NCBI GenBank assembly: GCA_039881145.1
Contig: JAYKKI010000009.1
Span: 8,046,501 to 8,110,500 of the forward strand
DNA: 64,000 bases
Source of the DNA: Druceiella hillmani
Lineage: Eukaryota; Arthropoda; Insecta; Lepidoptera; Hepialidae
Direction of reading: 5' to 3'
Shown: piece after piece, positions 27,762 to 41,011 of the stretch
How the letters are laid out: the number at the start of each line of letters is the position of its first letter
Numbering within the stretch: the first letter of the stretch is position 1
Notes under the pieces: model-generated
Database searches by the model: none
What the model saw: only the letters and a program-made list of their open reading frames with translations
What the model was told of the DNA's origin: nothing
Position numbers and translations under genes: made by a program

Positions 27762-30700
27762 CTGAAAAAAAATGTCTAACTTTATTTAACATTGCTATTC
27801 GTTTTTTCTATTTTGAAATAATTACAATTTTTATCAGCACTATTTTTATATTTACGGATTTTACTTTTGAATCGTATTCACAATATCATCCTTTAATCAT
27901 CCGCTGAATCATCGCGCTGTTAAGACGAGTTAAACAAAAAACAAAATTATGTAATTGCTAAATTTATTTGAACTTAAAATTTAATTTCCCATACAACTGA
28001 ATATTATAGCTTAATTCATTTTGTAGTTATTTACTGATAGTTTAAATATGCAGCTGGCTAGAAAAAGTCCCCAAGGTGCTTTTACTTTTGGTAAAACTTT
28101 TAATAAATAAAAATATTTATATGACGCTATATAAATTTCTCCAACGAGTATGCACGTATTATGGGGATAGATTGATTTATAATTAGCATTCAGTGAGGCG
28201 GAACACTTATTTCACAATTTCGATACTCTGACAGCTTTTTGTATTTCGGATTCAGTAATATGAAACACTACTTGCGACAATTCGACTTGCATACGATCGA
28301 TGTTTTAAATTTCGCCTTCAATGATAAGGAACACTTCTTATGCGAATTAGAATTGCACTGGACCGTTTTTATAAGCTGTGCATTCAGTGGTACGGAACGC
28401 AAATTGCGCAAGTTTACGGTTTTGATTAGGATAGATTGACTCGTGATAAGTCTTATAAAAATAACATACTTGCGAGATCGACGGTGGACTTCTCATCTCC
28501 GCCCAAATTAGAGGGAAGAATTGCCTTTGGAATCACTTTGTGAAGACTCTCCTGGTCTTTATGAACGTGGATTCGTCTTGCAAGTTTTTCGCTCAGAGCA
28601 GCCTTCATCATTGCTATGATATATTCTGCATATATTGGTGTATTTAAGTAATGTATTCCTTTTATTTTAGCCCCGTAACAATTCTGCGAAGTGAATCATA
28701 AAATATTTAATTTTGTGCAGTATGTTACAATTACAGGAACATTTTAATGAATTTGTGTTAATGTTTGCTTATTCAGGAAAGCTTTTAACAAATTTTTGTA
28801 TAAGGTGTTTGGTTGCAAGGTTATTCGAAATGAATAGTTTATAGAAATAAAAAAACCTTTAATTAAAATACCAAAATTATGAAGTTCTGTCTTAATAGAG
28901 ACCTAAGCTAAACGATGTTTGATAATGGATATTTTATTTAGTATTCATCGTCTTTATTTGGTACATAAAGTTTTTAAATATATTTTGTTTATAATTTTTG
29001 ACAATATTCATAATATTTCTTAACAATATTTACACTAAAACTTAGAAATATTTAAAGATTATTTTGGTTTAATAAAACATTTTATTTTCATATAAGTTGA
29101 ATAAGTACTTATACGATAAACATTAAAAGCTGAATTTCTAAAATATTACTGAGATATATGTTTATTATACCGGAAGTTGACGAGCAAGAGTTCATACAGT
29201 ATAGAGTCCAAGTGTTCACTGACAGTCTTAAGTGGAGAGAAGGCAACAATAAACAGTATAACTATTTTATTTATATCGTCAATGGGACAAATGAGGAATT
29301 TTGCATTCTTTTACTAAAAGTTATGTTTTTTTCCCTAATTGTATGAAAATGCTATTTTTCCGCATTTGACAAAATGAAACAAAGTGCACGTTGTACCTCG
29401 TTGTATCCTTAATACACATATATAACTTCTATGAATATTCCAATCTCCACAGGTGGTAATACTTAGTCACGCAAAAAAAGAAAAAACAAAAGATATCAAT
29501 TTCGACAACAACGGAATAAACAACAATAATAGTTAACATTCGTACAACGGTTATTTTTTAAAATAATTTAGGCAATATCTATAAATTTAAGGAAATAACC
29601 GGTATATTTTACTTTTTATATTAGTTTATAAAAAGTCACTAGTCACTCCGTTACCCTTTTGTTTCTAATTAAAAATGCTTCCTTATAAAATTATTATATT
29701 GGCTTCTTTGTTTTGCATTATTGTTACAAATTTTATTTCATATTTTGATCCTTTGTTATTGTCAAACCCTAAACTTTCTTTTCGTTTAATGGTCGGTTTT
29801 TTTCAAGTTATTTTCTAATTTTTTAATGCTAAGCCCATTTTTACCGGTCTCTTTCAGGTTTTAAAATTTAATCTGCATTATTGTTGCTTGCACAGTTAAA
29901 TAATGAATAAAATATTTTAGTTCGTATTTAAATCTTCTTCATAATACGCAGGTTTGTAATAATCTTTAAACATATGGCAAACAAGTATATATAGATATTA
30001 GTAATATATATCTTTATATTATAATATGTATGAATATGTTTTACCTTTAAAAGGAAAAAAGTTTTCTTTATCATAGCAGGAGTAATTTGCTTAATATGAT
30101 CGAACTTTATATCCTTCATATCAAAAATGTAGTGATCGCCAGAGACTACATCTGAAGAGATCCGATATTCACAAGCCATCAAAGCTAATTTAATGGCATT
30201 CCAAATATCATAATCTGTTAGCTCTTCACTTTGAAACCTACAGAAAATAAACATTGTTTGAGACATAAAATAAATAAAATAAATTTAGAACGTCACTCAA
30301 TAATGAAAAAAGTAAATAAATTTAAATATGACAAAATTATATTTCCTAATCGGGGAAGTTTTTCTCGATATAAACATTTGAGATAAGATATAAGAATTAC
30401 TCTGAAAAGCGTTTTCACTCGCTATACTAAAAATAATGCGTCTTAATTATTTTATGATATTAAAATAATTAAGTTTGAACAATTATTATCAATAGAATTA
30501 ACTGGTAGGTTTATATAAATAATAAATTAGGATAATAGATAAAAAATGTTCACGTATTCCCCAAACTTAGATGTTTATGTAATAAGTTTTCACTGCAGTA
30601 TTTTTTAAATATTTGTATTAATTTTAAATGCATTATGGCCTTTGTCATACTTGATAAATATATTTACGTGAGGACAAAAACTCGGCACATGTCTTCGAGG

Positions 30701-33339
30701 CGCCTTGGTAAAATAACTCCTTGTAAATATTTCGTGACACCTTTCAGGCTTTCGGACCAAGGATCGCGATTTCCCATTAGTTCAGGCCACAAGTTGCGCG
30801 CTGTGAATAAGTTGTCAATTTTCCGTTTCGCCTTCTCTAAGCTGAAATTGCTGGCGAGCAAAAGTCGAAAAAGTCGTTTGTCGGCTGCAAGTTTTTATGT
30901 AAAATGTATTAATTTATTACTTGAATATAAATTAATATTTAAAATAAGCAAAATAAGTATATATAGAATTGATATTATATTATATATAATTCGTCAGAGA
31001 ACACTTTCATTACCACGATTTCAACTTTCTGAAGAGCATTTATATATTCTTATCACATTCATAACTACTAATATAGTAATTCTAACTGTACTGAAATGAA
31101 AAATCTGTAAACAAATTGTGAATACCAGAATAGCAAATATTGCGCAAATAATATTCTTTACCGGTACATTTATTGCAGACAGTTTTGATACATAGGTGGT
31201 ACTTCATAAACGACTTATTACTTGTGCATTTTGACTTGAACTGACACCTTGTACGTTTTTTTTTGTCTTTCTGGTATGTTTTTTTGGTTGTTTTCAATTA
31301 TTCATACAATGTGTTGTCAATTTTTCTCCAAGTTGCAACAAAAAGTCCCTGGGTTTAATATTGATATTGTTGAAAATTTTATACAATACCCATGCGTTTA
31401 TAGACGCCAAATCTAACAAATTATAAAATATATGAACTGGCCAATGTCTAGAATGCACCTTTACTGTATATTTGCAGCTCATCGAATCTACAACATCTAC
31501 TCCACATTTCGTGCTATTGTAGAATAACACTGTGTCTCTTTTTTTTTATGAACTAGAGTTTATTGTTACATCGGTATGCATGCTGCTGAGCATTAGAACA
31601 TTTTTATTAGAGTTAGCCTGATAAATAATCAAAGGTGTATCACTTGTTTTTAGAATAGACGTACTGTATAATTCCTCTTTTGCGATCTTCATGGAAACAG
31701 GTTTTTCTCTGCGAGCTCTATTGACTGTGCTCACAATACTAATGCTTTAAGGCTTCAAAGATTCAAATAATAGTGAAATTTAAGTAAAAGAGTTGTCCCA
31801 AGTAACATTTCTGCCTTTACGTAAGTTTCCATAAATTTTTTTATGTAAAGTTCCATCAATTTTTTCAACACTCAGTCGCCTAAACGCTCGTCATTAGGTA
31901 TATTGTCATCTTTTGCAAAGTAAGGGAACGCATTTATTATATAATTTTCATCTTTGTCAATAGCCCCCAAAAATGTTTACTATATTTGTGGGGTTTAGAG
32001 CTCATAACCTGAGTAAATTGGCAACGACACTTAGATGAAAAACATTTCCAAAATCGTAGCAAACTTACCTTTATTTAGTCTTTGGCATCTACTACATTCG
32101 TGATCGAATTGCAGGTACTTCATTATTTCCCAAAAAAGATTAAAATACATAGTTGCTTTTATTATAGGATTACGCAACTACTCAGAGAATTGACTTTAGG
32201 CAGAATTACTGCTTAGAATACTAACGGGAAAAACAACTCGGCGGCAGTTTTTGGTAAAGCGCTTTTTTTCATTTACTATTATTTTTATTGGATTAAAAAA
32301 ATTATGAATTTAACAAATACAATAAATTATTAAAAGTCAAAAATTTCACGGTGAAAGTTGGAGACGATCAAATTTGCGGGTGACACTAAAATGGGACGGC
32401 GGCGCTTTTAGTGTTAACACGTAATTATAAATTAAAATTCAAGAGACTAAATAAATACATTTTTAGTAAATACGTTCCCTCATTACGCTTTCTTTGTCAT
32501 AATTTCAACTTTCTAAAAGTATTTATTTGTGCAAAGTATGTAAAAAAGTGCTCATGATGAAGAGATAGAATGTATTAAAGTCAACAGCTAAACTTTTAGA
32601 ATATATCACACAAGTACAGGAGGAGGTCTTCTCATTATGTACAAAGCTATTTGGTTCAGTTTTGAACTAAGTATCACATAATAGAGCTCAAGAATCAGTA
32701 AATTATTTAGTTGCCTTTAATTAATATAAATAACTGGTCGTCTACGTTTCATGTAAATATTAGACTGGAAAAATATACATTATTCAAATCGTGTTTTTTG
32801 ATAAGGTTTAAATTGCAAATGCTTGATAAAACTGGAGTTTAATATTGTTTGAAAGATATATGCAGATGCTACCTGCGATGGAAAATCGTCCTATTTTTCA
32901 ACATCTGCCATTTTTAGATAATCAATATAAGGTTTTTTTAATGTTTTTCCATGCAAGAAAAACAATAACATAATTTTGATCTATAGGTTTCTGGCTATAA
33001 CTATAGTTATGGAATGCTTCAACTCTATATACTATTTGTGCTCTGGAAGTATATTTGTCCCACAACATTTAAATAATTTCGTATGATCTGTTAGCTAAGT
33101 TATTGTATTTTACTCCATTTTTTTAAAAATTGAGGAATGTTCAATTATAAATGAAATGTAAATTTATTCTACTTACAAATACCTCCTTCAGGAAGATGAG
33201 GCTGCATCTCGTACCACCGATTGATGCTGTCTATACTCTCACGTACCATTTTATCCGTGATGTTGTACTTGGCTATAGCCAGTTCGTAGTCTTCCTTCTT
33301 CACTAGAAGGAAATTATCTGGTTCAACCAACGACGACAT
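27601..33339 (-). CDS. CRAL-TRIO domain (alpha-tocopherol transfer protein-like) lipid carrier, five coding exons
   Basis: Joining 33339-33183, 30884-30668, 30237-30045, 28683-28470 and 27761-27601 gives 942 bases: 313 codons plus TAA, in frame across four introns with GT/AG ends. This is the usual length for insect CRAL-TRIO proteins. Residues about 30-105 form the CRAL-TRIO N-terminal helical domain (RESIDSINRWYEMQPHLPE, NFSLEKAKRKIDNLF). Residues about 110-265 form the Sec14-like lipid-binding fold (IKQITPAMIKKTFFLLK, GIHYLNTP, LARRIHVHKDQESLHKVIP, ILPSNLGG). The C-terminus GSFRSIEID is typical. The family carries hydrophobic ligands such as tocopherol or retinoids in the cytosol; the ligand here is unknown. 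Intron 1 holds a dead piggyBac. One oddity is YGAK where relatives usually have YPVR. An upstream non-coding exon is expected, because the ATG abuts a 3' splice site. Confidence 0.93.
28470..28683 (-). CDS. CRAL-TRIO gene, coding exon 4
   Basis: 214 bases, residues 190-260, between acceptor ACTTCGCAG and donor GTATGTT. It encodes NCYGAKIKGIHYLNTP, then the helix AMMKAALSEKLARRIHVH and SLHKVIPKAILPSNLGG, the conserved second half of the lipid-binding fold. The phase-0 entry matches exon 3 and the single base left over matches exon 5. Confidence 0.92.
30045..30237 (-). CDS. CRAL-TRIO gene, coding exon 3
   Basis: 193 bases, residues 126-189, between acceptor TTTCTGTAG and donor GTAAAACA. It encodes the first half of the Sec14-like fold, with SGDHYIFDMKDIKFDHIKQI; the D-x6-HIxQ-type segment and TPAMIKKTFFLLK are diagnostic. 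It exits in phase 0. Confidence 0.92.
30668..30884 (-). CDS. CRAL-TRIO gene, coding exon 2
   Basis: 217 bases, residues 54-124, entered after CTTGCAG and left at GTAAATA. It encodes the end of the N-terminal domain (RLLLASNFSLEKAKRKID) and the linker into the lipid pocket (LWPELMGNRDPW, RRLEDMCRVFVL). The phase-1 entry codon is GCC and the phase-2 exit codon ACG. A frameshifted paralogous copy lies at 11,422-11,634. Confidence 0.93.
31140..32180 (-). pseudogene. piggyBac-like transposase remnant inside CRAL-TRIO intron 1
   Basis: Reading the minus strand from 32,165 in shifting frames gives piggyBac blocks in order. They are FWEIMKYLQFDHECSR-C-R (about 32,150-32,080), CRCQFTQVMSSKPHKYS (about 32,030-31,985), FLGAIDKDENYIINAFPYFA (about 31,975-31,915), NVTWDNSFT (about 31,810-31,785, keeping a catalytic-type Asp), and NSTKCGVDVVDSM with RHWPVHIFYNLLDLASINAW (31,515-31,390). 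Last is a cysteine-rich tail CQFKSKC...CNKC (31,245-31,160) like the C-terminal zinc domain. Several frame changes and stops and a missing N-terminus make it inactive. It runs in the same direction as the host gene and lies wholly in the intron. Confidence 0.88.
32383..32417 (-). repeat. Probable piggyBac terminal sequence with TTAA target and subterminal inverted repeat
   Basis: Read on the minus strand, TTAA at 32417-32414 is followed by CACTAAAAGCGCCGCCG and, 13 bases further on, TTTTAGTG. ACACTAAAA and TTTTAGTGT thus form a 9-bp inverted pair. piggyBac elements insert at TTAA, and this end lies on the correct (5') side of the transposase remnant. The other end was not found. Confidence 0.5.
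33183..33339 (-). CDS. CRAL-TRIO gene, coding exon 1
   Basis: 157 bases, residues 1-52 plus one base of codon 53. It starts MSSLVEPDNF at 33339, directly after the acceptor ACATTTCAG, and ends QPHLPEG before the donor GTATTTG. The leading residues are acidic and helical, as in relatives. Start choice: this is the first ATG after the acceptor, and the frame agrees with the family. Confidence 0.92.
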
Positions 33340-33440
33340 CTGAAATGTTGTTATGAAATTTTCTTAAGACATTATTTTTACTTGCTCAGAAAACTCAAAA
33401 CTTGAATTACTAACCTATATGTTAGAATATAAAAATACTA

Positions 33441-33476
<36 letters not shown>

Positions 33477-36400
33477 TTAAAAAAAATTTAAAATGAAAAT
33501 CTTTATGCTTGTCTTATTTTCATGGAATAAGTAAGTAGTTTCAAAACATGCATCAAGAGGACAATATATTGCTTTGCTTAGAAATGTAATTTGTCATATT
33601 TGTGTCTTGTTTTTTTATACGTAATGTATTATTAACACTGACTAAAAATTTCTTTCTGTTTCAATAGTTTTTCTTTGATCGAAAAATATTATAGACCGCT
33701 ATATTCAAATTTTCTATATTCTGAGGTTTATTCATTTATCTATAATTAACTCACAATCAGTAATGTTACAATATTAAGAACTCGATTCGAGAAGACAAAA
33801 TTAAAATACATTTTTTTGTGACAACGTGAAAAACGGTGAATACAGCGTGCTTAATTAGGTGGTCTCATTAAAATACAATATTATTCCAAATAAGATACGT
33901 TTCAATTAATAATGAAGGAGTCAATAAATAATCAATAATTTAGTTAGTCAATAAAAGTTACAATGAAATTTTGAGATAATTTTACCAAATTAATTTATGT
34001 GTCAATAATGGAGTTCAAAAAACACATCGTCAAATAAATTTGGAACAAATTAATGGAAGAATAAAACAAATTTTAATTAAATTTATCTCATCCACTCAAC
34101 ATAGTGTCTAGAATAACTTCAATGTTGAAATATTGTCATACACCGGGTATTCGAATTACATTGCTTAAAATAAAAAAAAAATTATCATTTTAATTTCTGA
34201 CGAAAACATTATTTACACCAAACAGTTACAGATTAATTTCGGACATAATTTTTTAAAATTTTCGATTTCTGATATCTAGAACGTCAGCGTCTGAAAAGAC
34301 AAAATTTCCATAACTATAATAAACTTATTATTTTGTCATTAGTTTAAAAGAAGACTCACGCTTTTGCGTATAGTTATGGTTTTCACTCCTCAAAGTTTAT
34401 GTTCTCTTGGAGGTTTACCGTGAAAATTAATTGCTTGTATCTCTACATCGGAATACTGCCCTAATCTTCAAATCGTTGCAAGCACGTATTCCAAGACATT
34501 CGTTTTTAACTTAGGCACTAAATTAAGTCAAAATCTTTAAAAAAAAATTAAATAAAGAACATTAACCTATTCAAAATTAATAGTTTTTTTTTCTCAAAAT
34601 TCCGTCTTCCGCACATATTCCGTTAATGTGGTAGAGTTTTCCTCCAGTACTAATACTTTTATTTTAAAAAAACATTCTTGAAAGATTGAAAGTTATCTTA
34701 GATTAATTTAATTGAAGTTGGGTTTATCTGGAATACTCATCAGTTTTTTCAGCCTGCGAATTCGATTACATAATTTAACCTGCGATACAAGTTTTAATAA
34801 TTTCATGTGAAGTCCTTTAGAATTTTTGATCGGAAAAAACTGTAGCTCCGATCTTAACCTGAATATGGAGCTTCGTCCCAATGAAACGTCCATTGAATTC
34901 GCTTTAGTAGTTTTTGAGGTCGGTTCTCACTATTTCTCCATTGACCGGATTTTATTGAAAGGATTATTTGAAGTTTTATTTTATTTTATAATATCGTGTG
35001 TTTATTAAATATGATAAAACTTAAATCTGCTGGAAAGAAACTAATTTTGTCAATGTAAAGAGCCAGTCGTTTACATTTTCACGTCAAATATTTTACCTAA
35101 TGTTATATCTACTAGCGCATATTGTATGAGAAATCAACATGCACAAGAAATGAGAACAAAGGGATAAAAGCTGTAGGGCGAGAAACAATCCTAGTAAGTT
35201 TTTTCCTTTATAAAACGTGCAACACAACGGATGGAATGATGGAAGATATATTGCGAGGAAACATTATATCCAAAATAAAGATTACTAATTGATTTTAACG
35301 GCTGAAGAAATCACGGACAATTTTGTATCTAGTCTTAACTTGGCTTTTATATAACTATTCCATCGAACTTTTCCAAATACAAAAATATTTATAAACTATG
35401 CAGTAAATAAAAAGCATTCAAATATCTTATTAAATTATCGGGTCTTAGAAATTTTGTATTTAGAAACAGATGTTAGTTAAATGGCTTATTAAATGGTGGT
35501 CAAAGACGTATTTTGCACGGTATGTGAAATAAATATTCCATTTAAATGAATGTACATGACATTACAGTTCATTATTTCATTTTCATAGAATCCATAGTGT
35601 ATTATCATTTTAAAGTATATAATGTCATTAATTATCAATAAAAAGATCGCATGCCATTAAAGAAATTCGTGAATACTATTGATGAGGAATATAATGTGGT
35701 CAATATCGATTACGATGTGCGGAATTCATCATCGTAAAACAATATCGTACTTGATCGATCCGTTGTATTTTATATTAAATTGGAAATTAGTTTTAGTCTT
35801 TTATTAACAATTCTCAGATATACTTCCATTGAATTCGTAAATTTCTAATGTTTCCCTGTAATTAATTTTATTTATTTTTGGGTTTACAAATGAGTCTTAC
35901 TGAGTTCTAAACCGTTTATAATTCATAGTTCACACTGTCAAATTATTAGGTATTATCAGAATTACAGGGTGCTAAGATATATTCATAAATTTCATACGAT
36001 AATAAATTTAAAAGAATTTACGAATTAAATATTCTGAAATTTTGGAAAGGGGATATATACACAAATTATTTAATTACTGTGCAAAGGATGAAATTTGCTA
36101 GAAAATAGCTACTATGTATTAACTAGCATAATTATCTATTGAGTTTTTTGCACGTTCAAACATAATTTACTTCCAAATCAATTATGTTAACGTATGGATA
36201 TATTCAGCTCCTGAATATATACTGTTCAAATCATGATATTTATTTTGTTTTTATTTAGTGATTCATATTTTGCATTCATGAATTGAATAATTGGTGCTAA
36301 ATGTCGAGATATTGTATATTTAGCAATGAAAGCAAGCCTAGCATTTTGTTATAAATATAAATAGATGTTAGATTGACTTAAGAAACAGTACATCGTGTCA

Positions 36401-36590
36401 GTAACTAGGCGTTATGTTTATTTATTAAATCTTGTAAATCCTAATAACAATCTATCAGATAATTATACTAAAAAATTGCTTGTAGCTTCACACAATATTT
36501 TTGCTAGATACACCACTGGATGCAAATGCAGGGCGGGGTCAATTTTTCTATTAATTTTGTGAGTATATTATGTAGGTGTAGGTAATGCGC

Positions 36591-36592
<2 letters not shown>

Positions 36593-36624
<32 letters not shown>
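36593..36624. repeat. (TA)n microsatellite
   Basis: About 32 bp of TA following GTGTATAT. Confidence 0.95.
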
Positions 36625-36627
<3 letters not shown>

Positions 36628-39228
36628 GTAACCTTTTTTCGAATAAGGTATGTACTTTTTCAGGGTTCGTAGCCGTTTGATAAAAAAGGAACGTTTACCT
36701 TTTCGTCAAGAACTTCCGTCTGTTCGTCTCTACATTTCTCATCTTTGTAATTTTTAGAGTTTAGACGCATCGAAAAAACTTGCGCAGGTCAATTTTTATT
36801 ATAACGATTTCCATTAGTGTTTAGTGGAAAATTGTAAGAAAAAATTATTGCGTTTTGAGTCTTCCTAAAAATTAGGGAGCGAGGGCGACCAATTTTTTTG
36901 CATATTTCATCAATGTCCACAAAAAAAAATTTGTGTAGTTGTTTTGAAATGAAATTGATATTTAATTTGTTTTAATTTTTATGTCCCGCCTGCTAAATAT
37001 TCAGCTTCAAATTGTAGTGTACCGTATTAATAACTTCAAGGCATGTAGACAAACCGGAATCCTCCTTTGTACATGTTCAATATTTATTTCACCGTTTTTT
37101 TGTTTAAATAAGATATCGTTTTAACTATTCCCAGTAAAAATCCATGCAAAAATCGAAATGGTGCGCCCTTAGATCACAGGTATAAAATTTGAATATTGAT
37201 TAATCATTTGGTTAATTATAGTTAATTTATAGATAAAGTTAAAAAGTACTGGAAAACTAACACGAAACATCTTGCGAAAAATCTTACATTTGAAAACTAT
37301 CATAAAAAGATATTACGCATCCAAATTCTACTTTCATTCTTACGTAGGTCATGTATCCTCGTTTTATTACGTATCCTTTTATATCCAATAAAGTTATTTT
37401 CTTATTCTTTTGTCAATGAAACCTGAACACTAGGTTCAAGGCGTGTTTTAATTAAATTGTTTTTTGATAACTGGAAAGTCTCTTTTTGTAATATTGACTT
37501 CGTTTTGTTTATGTGTAACAAATTTGTAATAAATTATGAAAATTAGAATAAAAACAATTGAAATGCAATATTTATAAAAGAGATACTCGTATGACGTAAA
37601 TATTAAGAGAAAATGTTATTATAAATTCATTAAAATATTTCAGTCACTCTTTACTTGTTCTTTATGGTAGCAATTGTAAAAATTAACATAATTTATGGAG
37701 ATTTATTTTCTCAGTAATTTGTCATTATTATATACACTATGCATATGTGATATTATTATGTCGTCTCTTTATCGTACTTATGGCTATATTATCGTCTTCG
37801 TGATCACATTAATTAACGTAAATTTAAAACTAAGTATTTAGGATACTTGAAATTTATCAGTTACTATTTTACGATAGTTAAAATGTTACCGAATACCATG
37901 AGTTTATATATTTTCATATCATGGAATATTTGTGACGTTTATTACTTTTGTTCACGTAATTTATATGATTCGATATTAAGTATGGTTCGATTCGTGAAGT
38001 AATAATTCAATTTGAATTTATTTATTAATAATAACATAGTGTTAAAAACGTATAATATGGTAGTAAGACAAATATGTAACGTTATTCCAAAGAGTTGACT
38101 TAAGGAAAAAATAAATGCAAACAACCATTTAATACTAACAATTAATATATATAAGGACATCGGAATAACGACAGTAATTTAAGTGAATGAGGGCTGGTAC
38201 TTACAAAAAGCCGAGCCAAGGTAAACAACATGCTCTGTATGATAATCAAGTTTTATTCACGTAAATTTAAATTAATTTTACGCGATGAACTTGATTCTAA
38301 TTTTGTAAATATTATATAGAATTGAAACAGTAGTATTTTTTTTAACAATTGTAATAACCATATCATAGTCATTCATTGTTTATGATATAATTTTTTCATT
38401 GTATCTGGATGTACTTTATTTGCAATTTAAGAAAGGTACTTTTTCTGTAAAACTTATATTTCTATCAATAAAATAATTTTTTCTATACTCATTAAAATCA
38501 TTATAGTCTTATTTTTTTTGGTTAGTAATGAAGAATGAGAATTTTATAATTTTCAATGATTTCCAATTGCAAAATACTCATGGTGGTCGTACCAAATGAC
38601 AATTATGTATTTACGATGGGTGAAAATAAAAATAGTGTAATCATATGCATATAATTATTAACCCTTATGTTCGCTAAATTATTTGAAAGGACGCACATTT
38701 CTAATTTGTGTACTCTATGCAAATCAAAAATTATATTTAATAATAAATAATATTCTTTAATTTTATTAAATTTTTACGAATGTCTAATAATATTGTTCAT
38801 ATTTTATTGTGTTACAGTATTGAAAAATCCGATTTAAATAATTGTTATTTAATTTATGTTAATAAAAAAAGGGATGGGCTAATTTTGAGTATACTTTCCA
38901 TTGTCTTTATGATTATTACACTAAATGTGGCACATTATAGATAATTTCAAAGTAAGGTATAAGAATAGTTTTAATAGCTATTACACTTGAAGTTAACGAT
39001 ATTAAAATAATTTATGATAGTAATAATTTCGAATTAATACTTTTATTTCTTTCAAACTTTTTTTATTCGGTACTATATGAAACGGTGTAGACAGCGAATG
39101 GGTTAAACAAATTGTTAGGTATATACCTTCAAATCATTCACGTCAAAATTGAAGAAGTGTATTTCATTCGATAAGCTTAACTTTTTTGTATATTTTAGGC
39201 GCTTATGGTCGTTGTAATTTCTTGTTTT

Positions 39229-39234
39229 TATATA

Positions 39235-39293
<59 letters not shown>

Positions 39294-39296
39294 ATA
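39229..39296. repeat. (TA)n microsatellite
   Basis: About 68 bp of TA with one TTTA and one TCTA interruption. Confidence 0.95.
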
Positions 39297-40259
39297 GTGA
39301 TATAGACTACAATTATTTCGGAATAATCAAATGGCGTAAGTTTAAAAAAAATACAAATACTTTCTAATAATGCAGATGATATGTATGTGTTGATATCATT
39401 GTAAAAGGAATTTGTTTGAAATTATAATATAAATTTGTATAAAAGCGGGTTTAAAAAATTAAAAATATATAAAAAATGAACTACTTAATTTTTTTAACTA
39501 ATATTTTACATACACTCCTAGATTACATATAATCAATTTGATAAGCGATTTTATTTTGTAATTTTCTAAAGAATTACACTTTAATTGAACATGTACTCAC
39601 AATTAAAATAATTAGCGATAAATTCTCACGGAAACAGCTGCTCGATCAGATGCACGGAAAGGACTGTCGTTTGCATCGCTTAATAAGACATTTTTTATTA
39701 ATTTTTTTAATAACGTGTTTTATTGGGTGAGTGCGTGACATCAGCGCCGTATAGCGTCAGAAGCTTTACAGGCGCTTCAATTTTATTAGTACGCAAATAC
39801 TTCAAATTAACGGGTCTGATAAATGTTTACGTGAATATTAAAAAAAATAATTTAAAATGTCTAAATAATTTTTATTAACGAATTTATTAACGAATACTAA
39901 CAAGACCTTAATTGTCTTGCCCAGAATATATAATATCCTTTTGTTTTAAGCTCAACAAACTGCATAAAATAATAAATGTGTTACTCGTATTATATCATTT
40001 CAACCACAAAAAATGTCTCCATTTATTTTTTTTATCTAATTTCCAATTCAATATGGGAAATTTAGAGAATTCAAAATAGTTTTTTTCAGTTAAAGGATTT
40101 AAATAAAAAATGATGCATTTAGAAAATACGAATCAGTATTAAAAATTGATTTTAAAAAATTTACTTACATTAAATATTTTTGTTTTTATTTAGTTTTTAG
40201 TTTCACATAATCGCTTGTTTATTACATAAGAATGTGTGCGTGCGTGCACTGATACATAA

Positions 40260-40263
<4 letters not shown>

Positions 40264-40296
<33 letters not shown>
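40264..40296. repeat. (TA)n microsatellite
   Basis: About 33 bp of TA beside GTGTGCGTGCGTGC. Confidence 0.93.
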
Positions 40297-40297
<1 letters not shown>

Positions 40298-40929
40298 TTG
40301 TACATATCTTCGAATATCCTGAACTCTATGGGCGATTACTTTATTTTATACGATTATGTAAATATACTTTGTCATGCGACTAAGTATAATATTTAAATTA
40401 TATTAACAGTAATTAGTATACGAATGAAAAGCATACTAATTTTTCGGAAATCAAAATGCTCGGTTTCCTGTACACATAAATATATTTATAATAACCGTAT
40501 GCGCATTTATGATTAATCTATTCGGCAATATACTATACCAGTACAGATACCACTTTATTTCCATGAATACGTTGCACATTCACTCTCATGCATTCTCTTA
40601 CTAAATGTAAATCAGACACGATAAAATACTTAAATTAAAAGCTATTACAAAAAGTGAACGTATATTAACTTAACTAAATTAAATTAAAATAAGTTATTTT
40701 TTACTCTGAAAGCTAAGAAAACATATATAATGGCAGTTATAAATTAAGCCGCCATTAAGTAATCGAAGGATGCAATGCCACTGAATATCTGTACAAATAT
40801 GAGTACAACAGGGCACAAGCACCTCTGAACTCTTTAGCTGTTAGCTTGATACTCTTAATTGCTTTAAAACAGTTTAAGAGTAAACATTTCATGCTGGGGT
40901 CGAATTTAGTTACTCTTTAGAATTGCCCC

Positions 40930-40942
40930 ATATATATAAATG

Positions 40943-41003
<61 letters not shown>
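40930..41003. repeat. (TA)n microsatellite followed by poly-T
   Basis: TA repeats with TAAATG and CATA interruptions, then a run of T. Confidence 0.93.

Positions 41004-41011
<8 letters not shown>

Noticed and set aside
28626..28640. A TATATGCAG sequence on the minus strand that looks like the acceptor of CRAL-TRIO exon 4
   Set aside because: The frame continues upstream without a break through GIHYLNTP, a family motif, to a better-placed acceptor at 28,684, whose phase also matches exon 3.
29158..29346. 62-codon plus-strand frame with an ATG inside CRAL-TRIO intron 3
   Set aside because: No recognisable family, no good context and no splice or promoter signals. Kept only as a note.
30635..31099. 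154-codon plus-strand frame
   Set aside because: Its first part is the antisense of CRAL-TRIO exon 2, and the rest is AT-rich intron.
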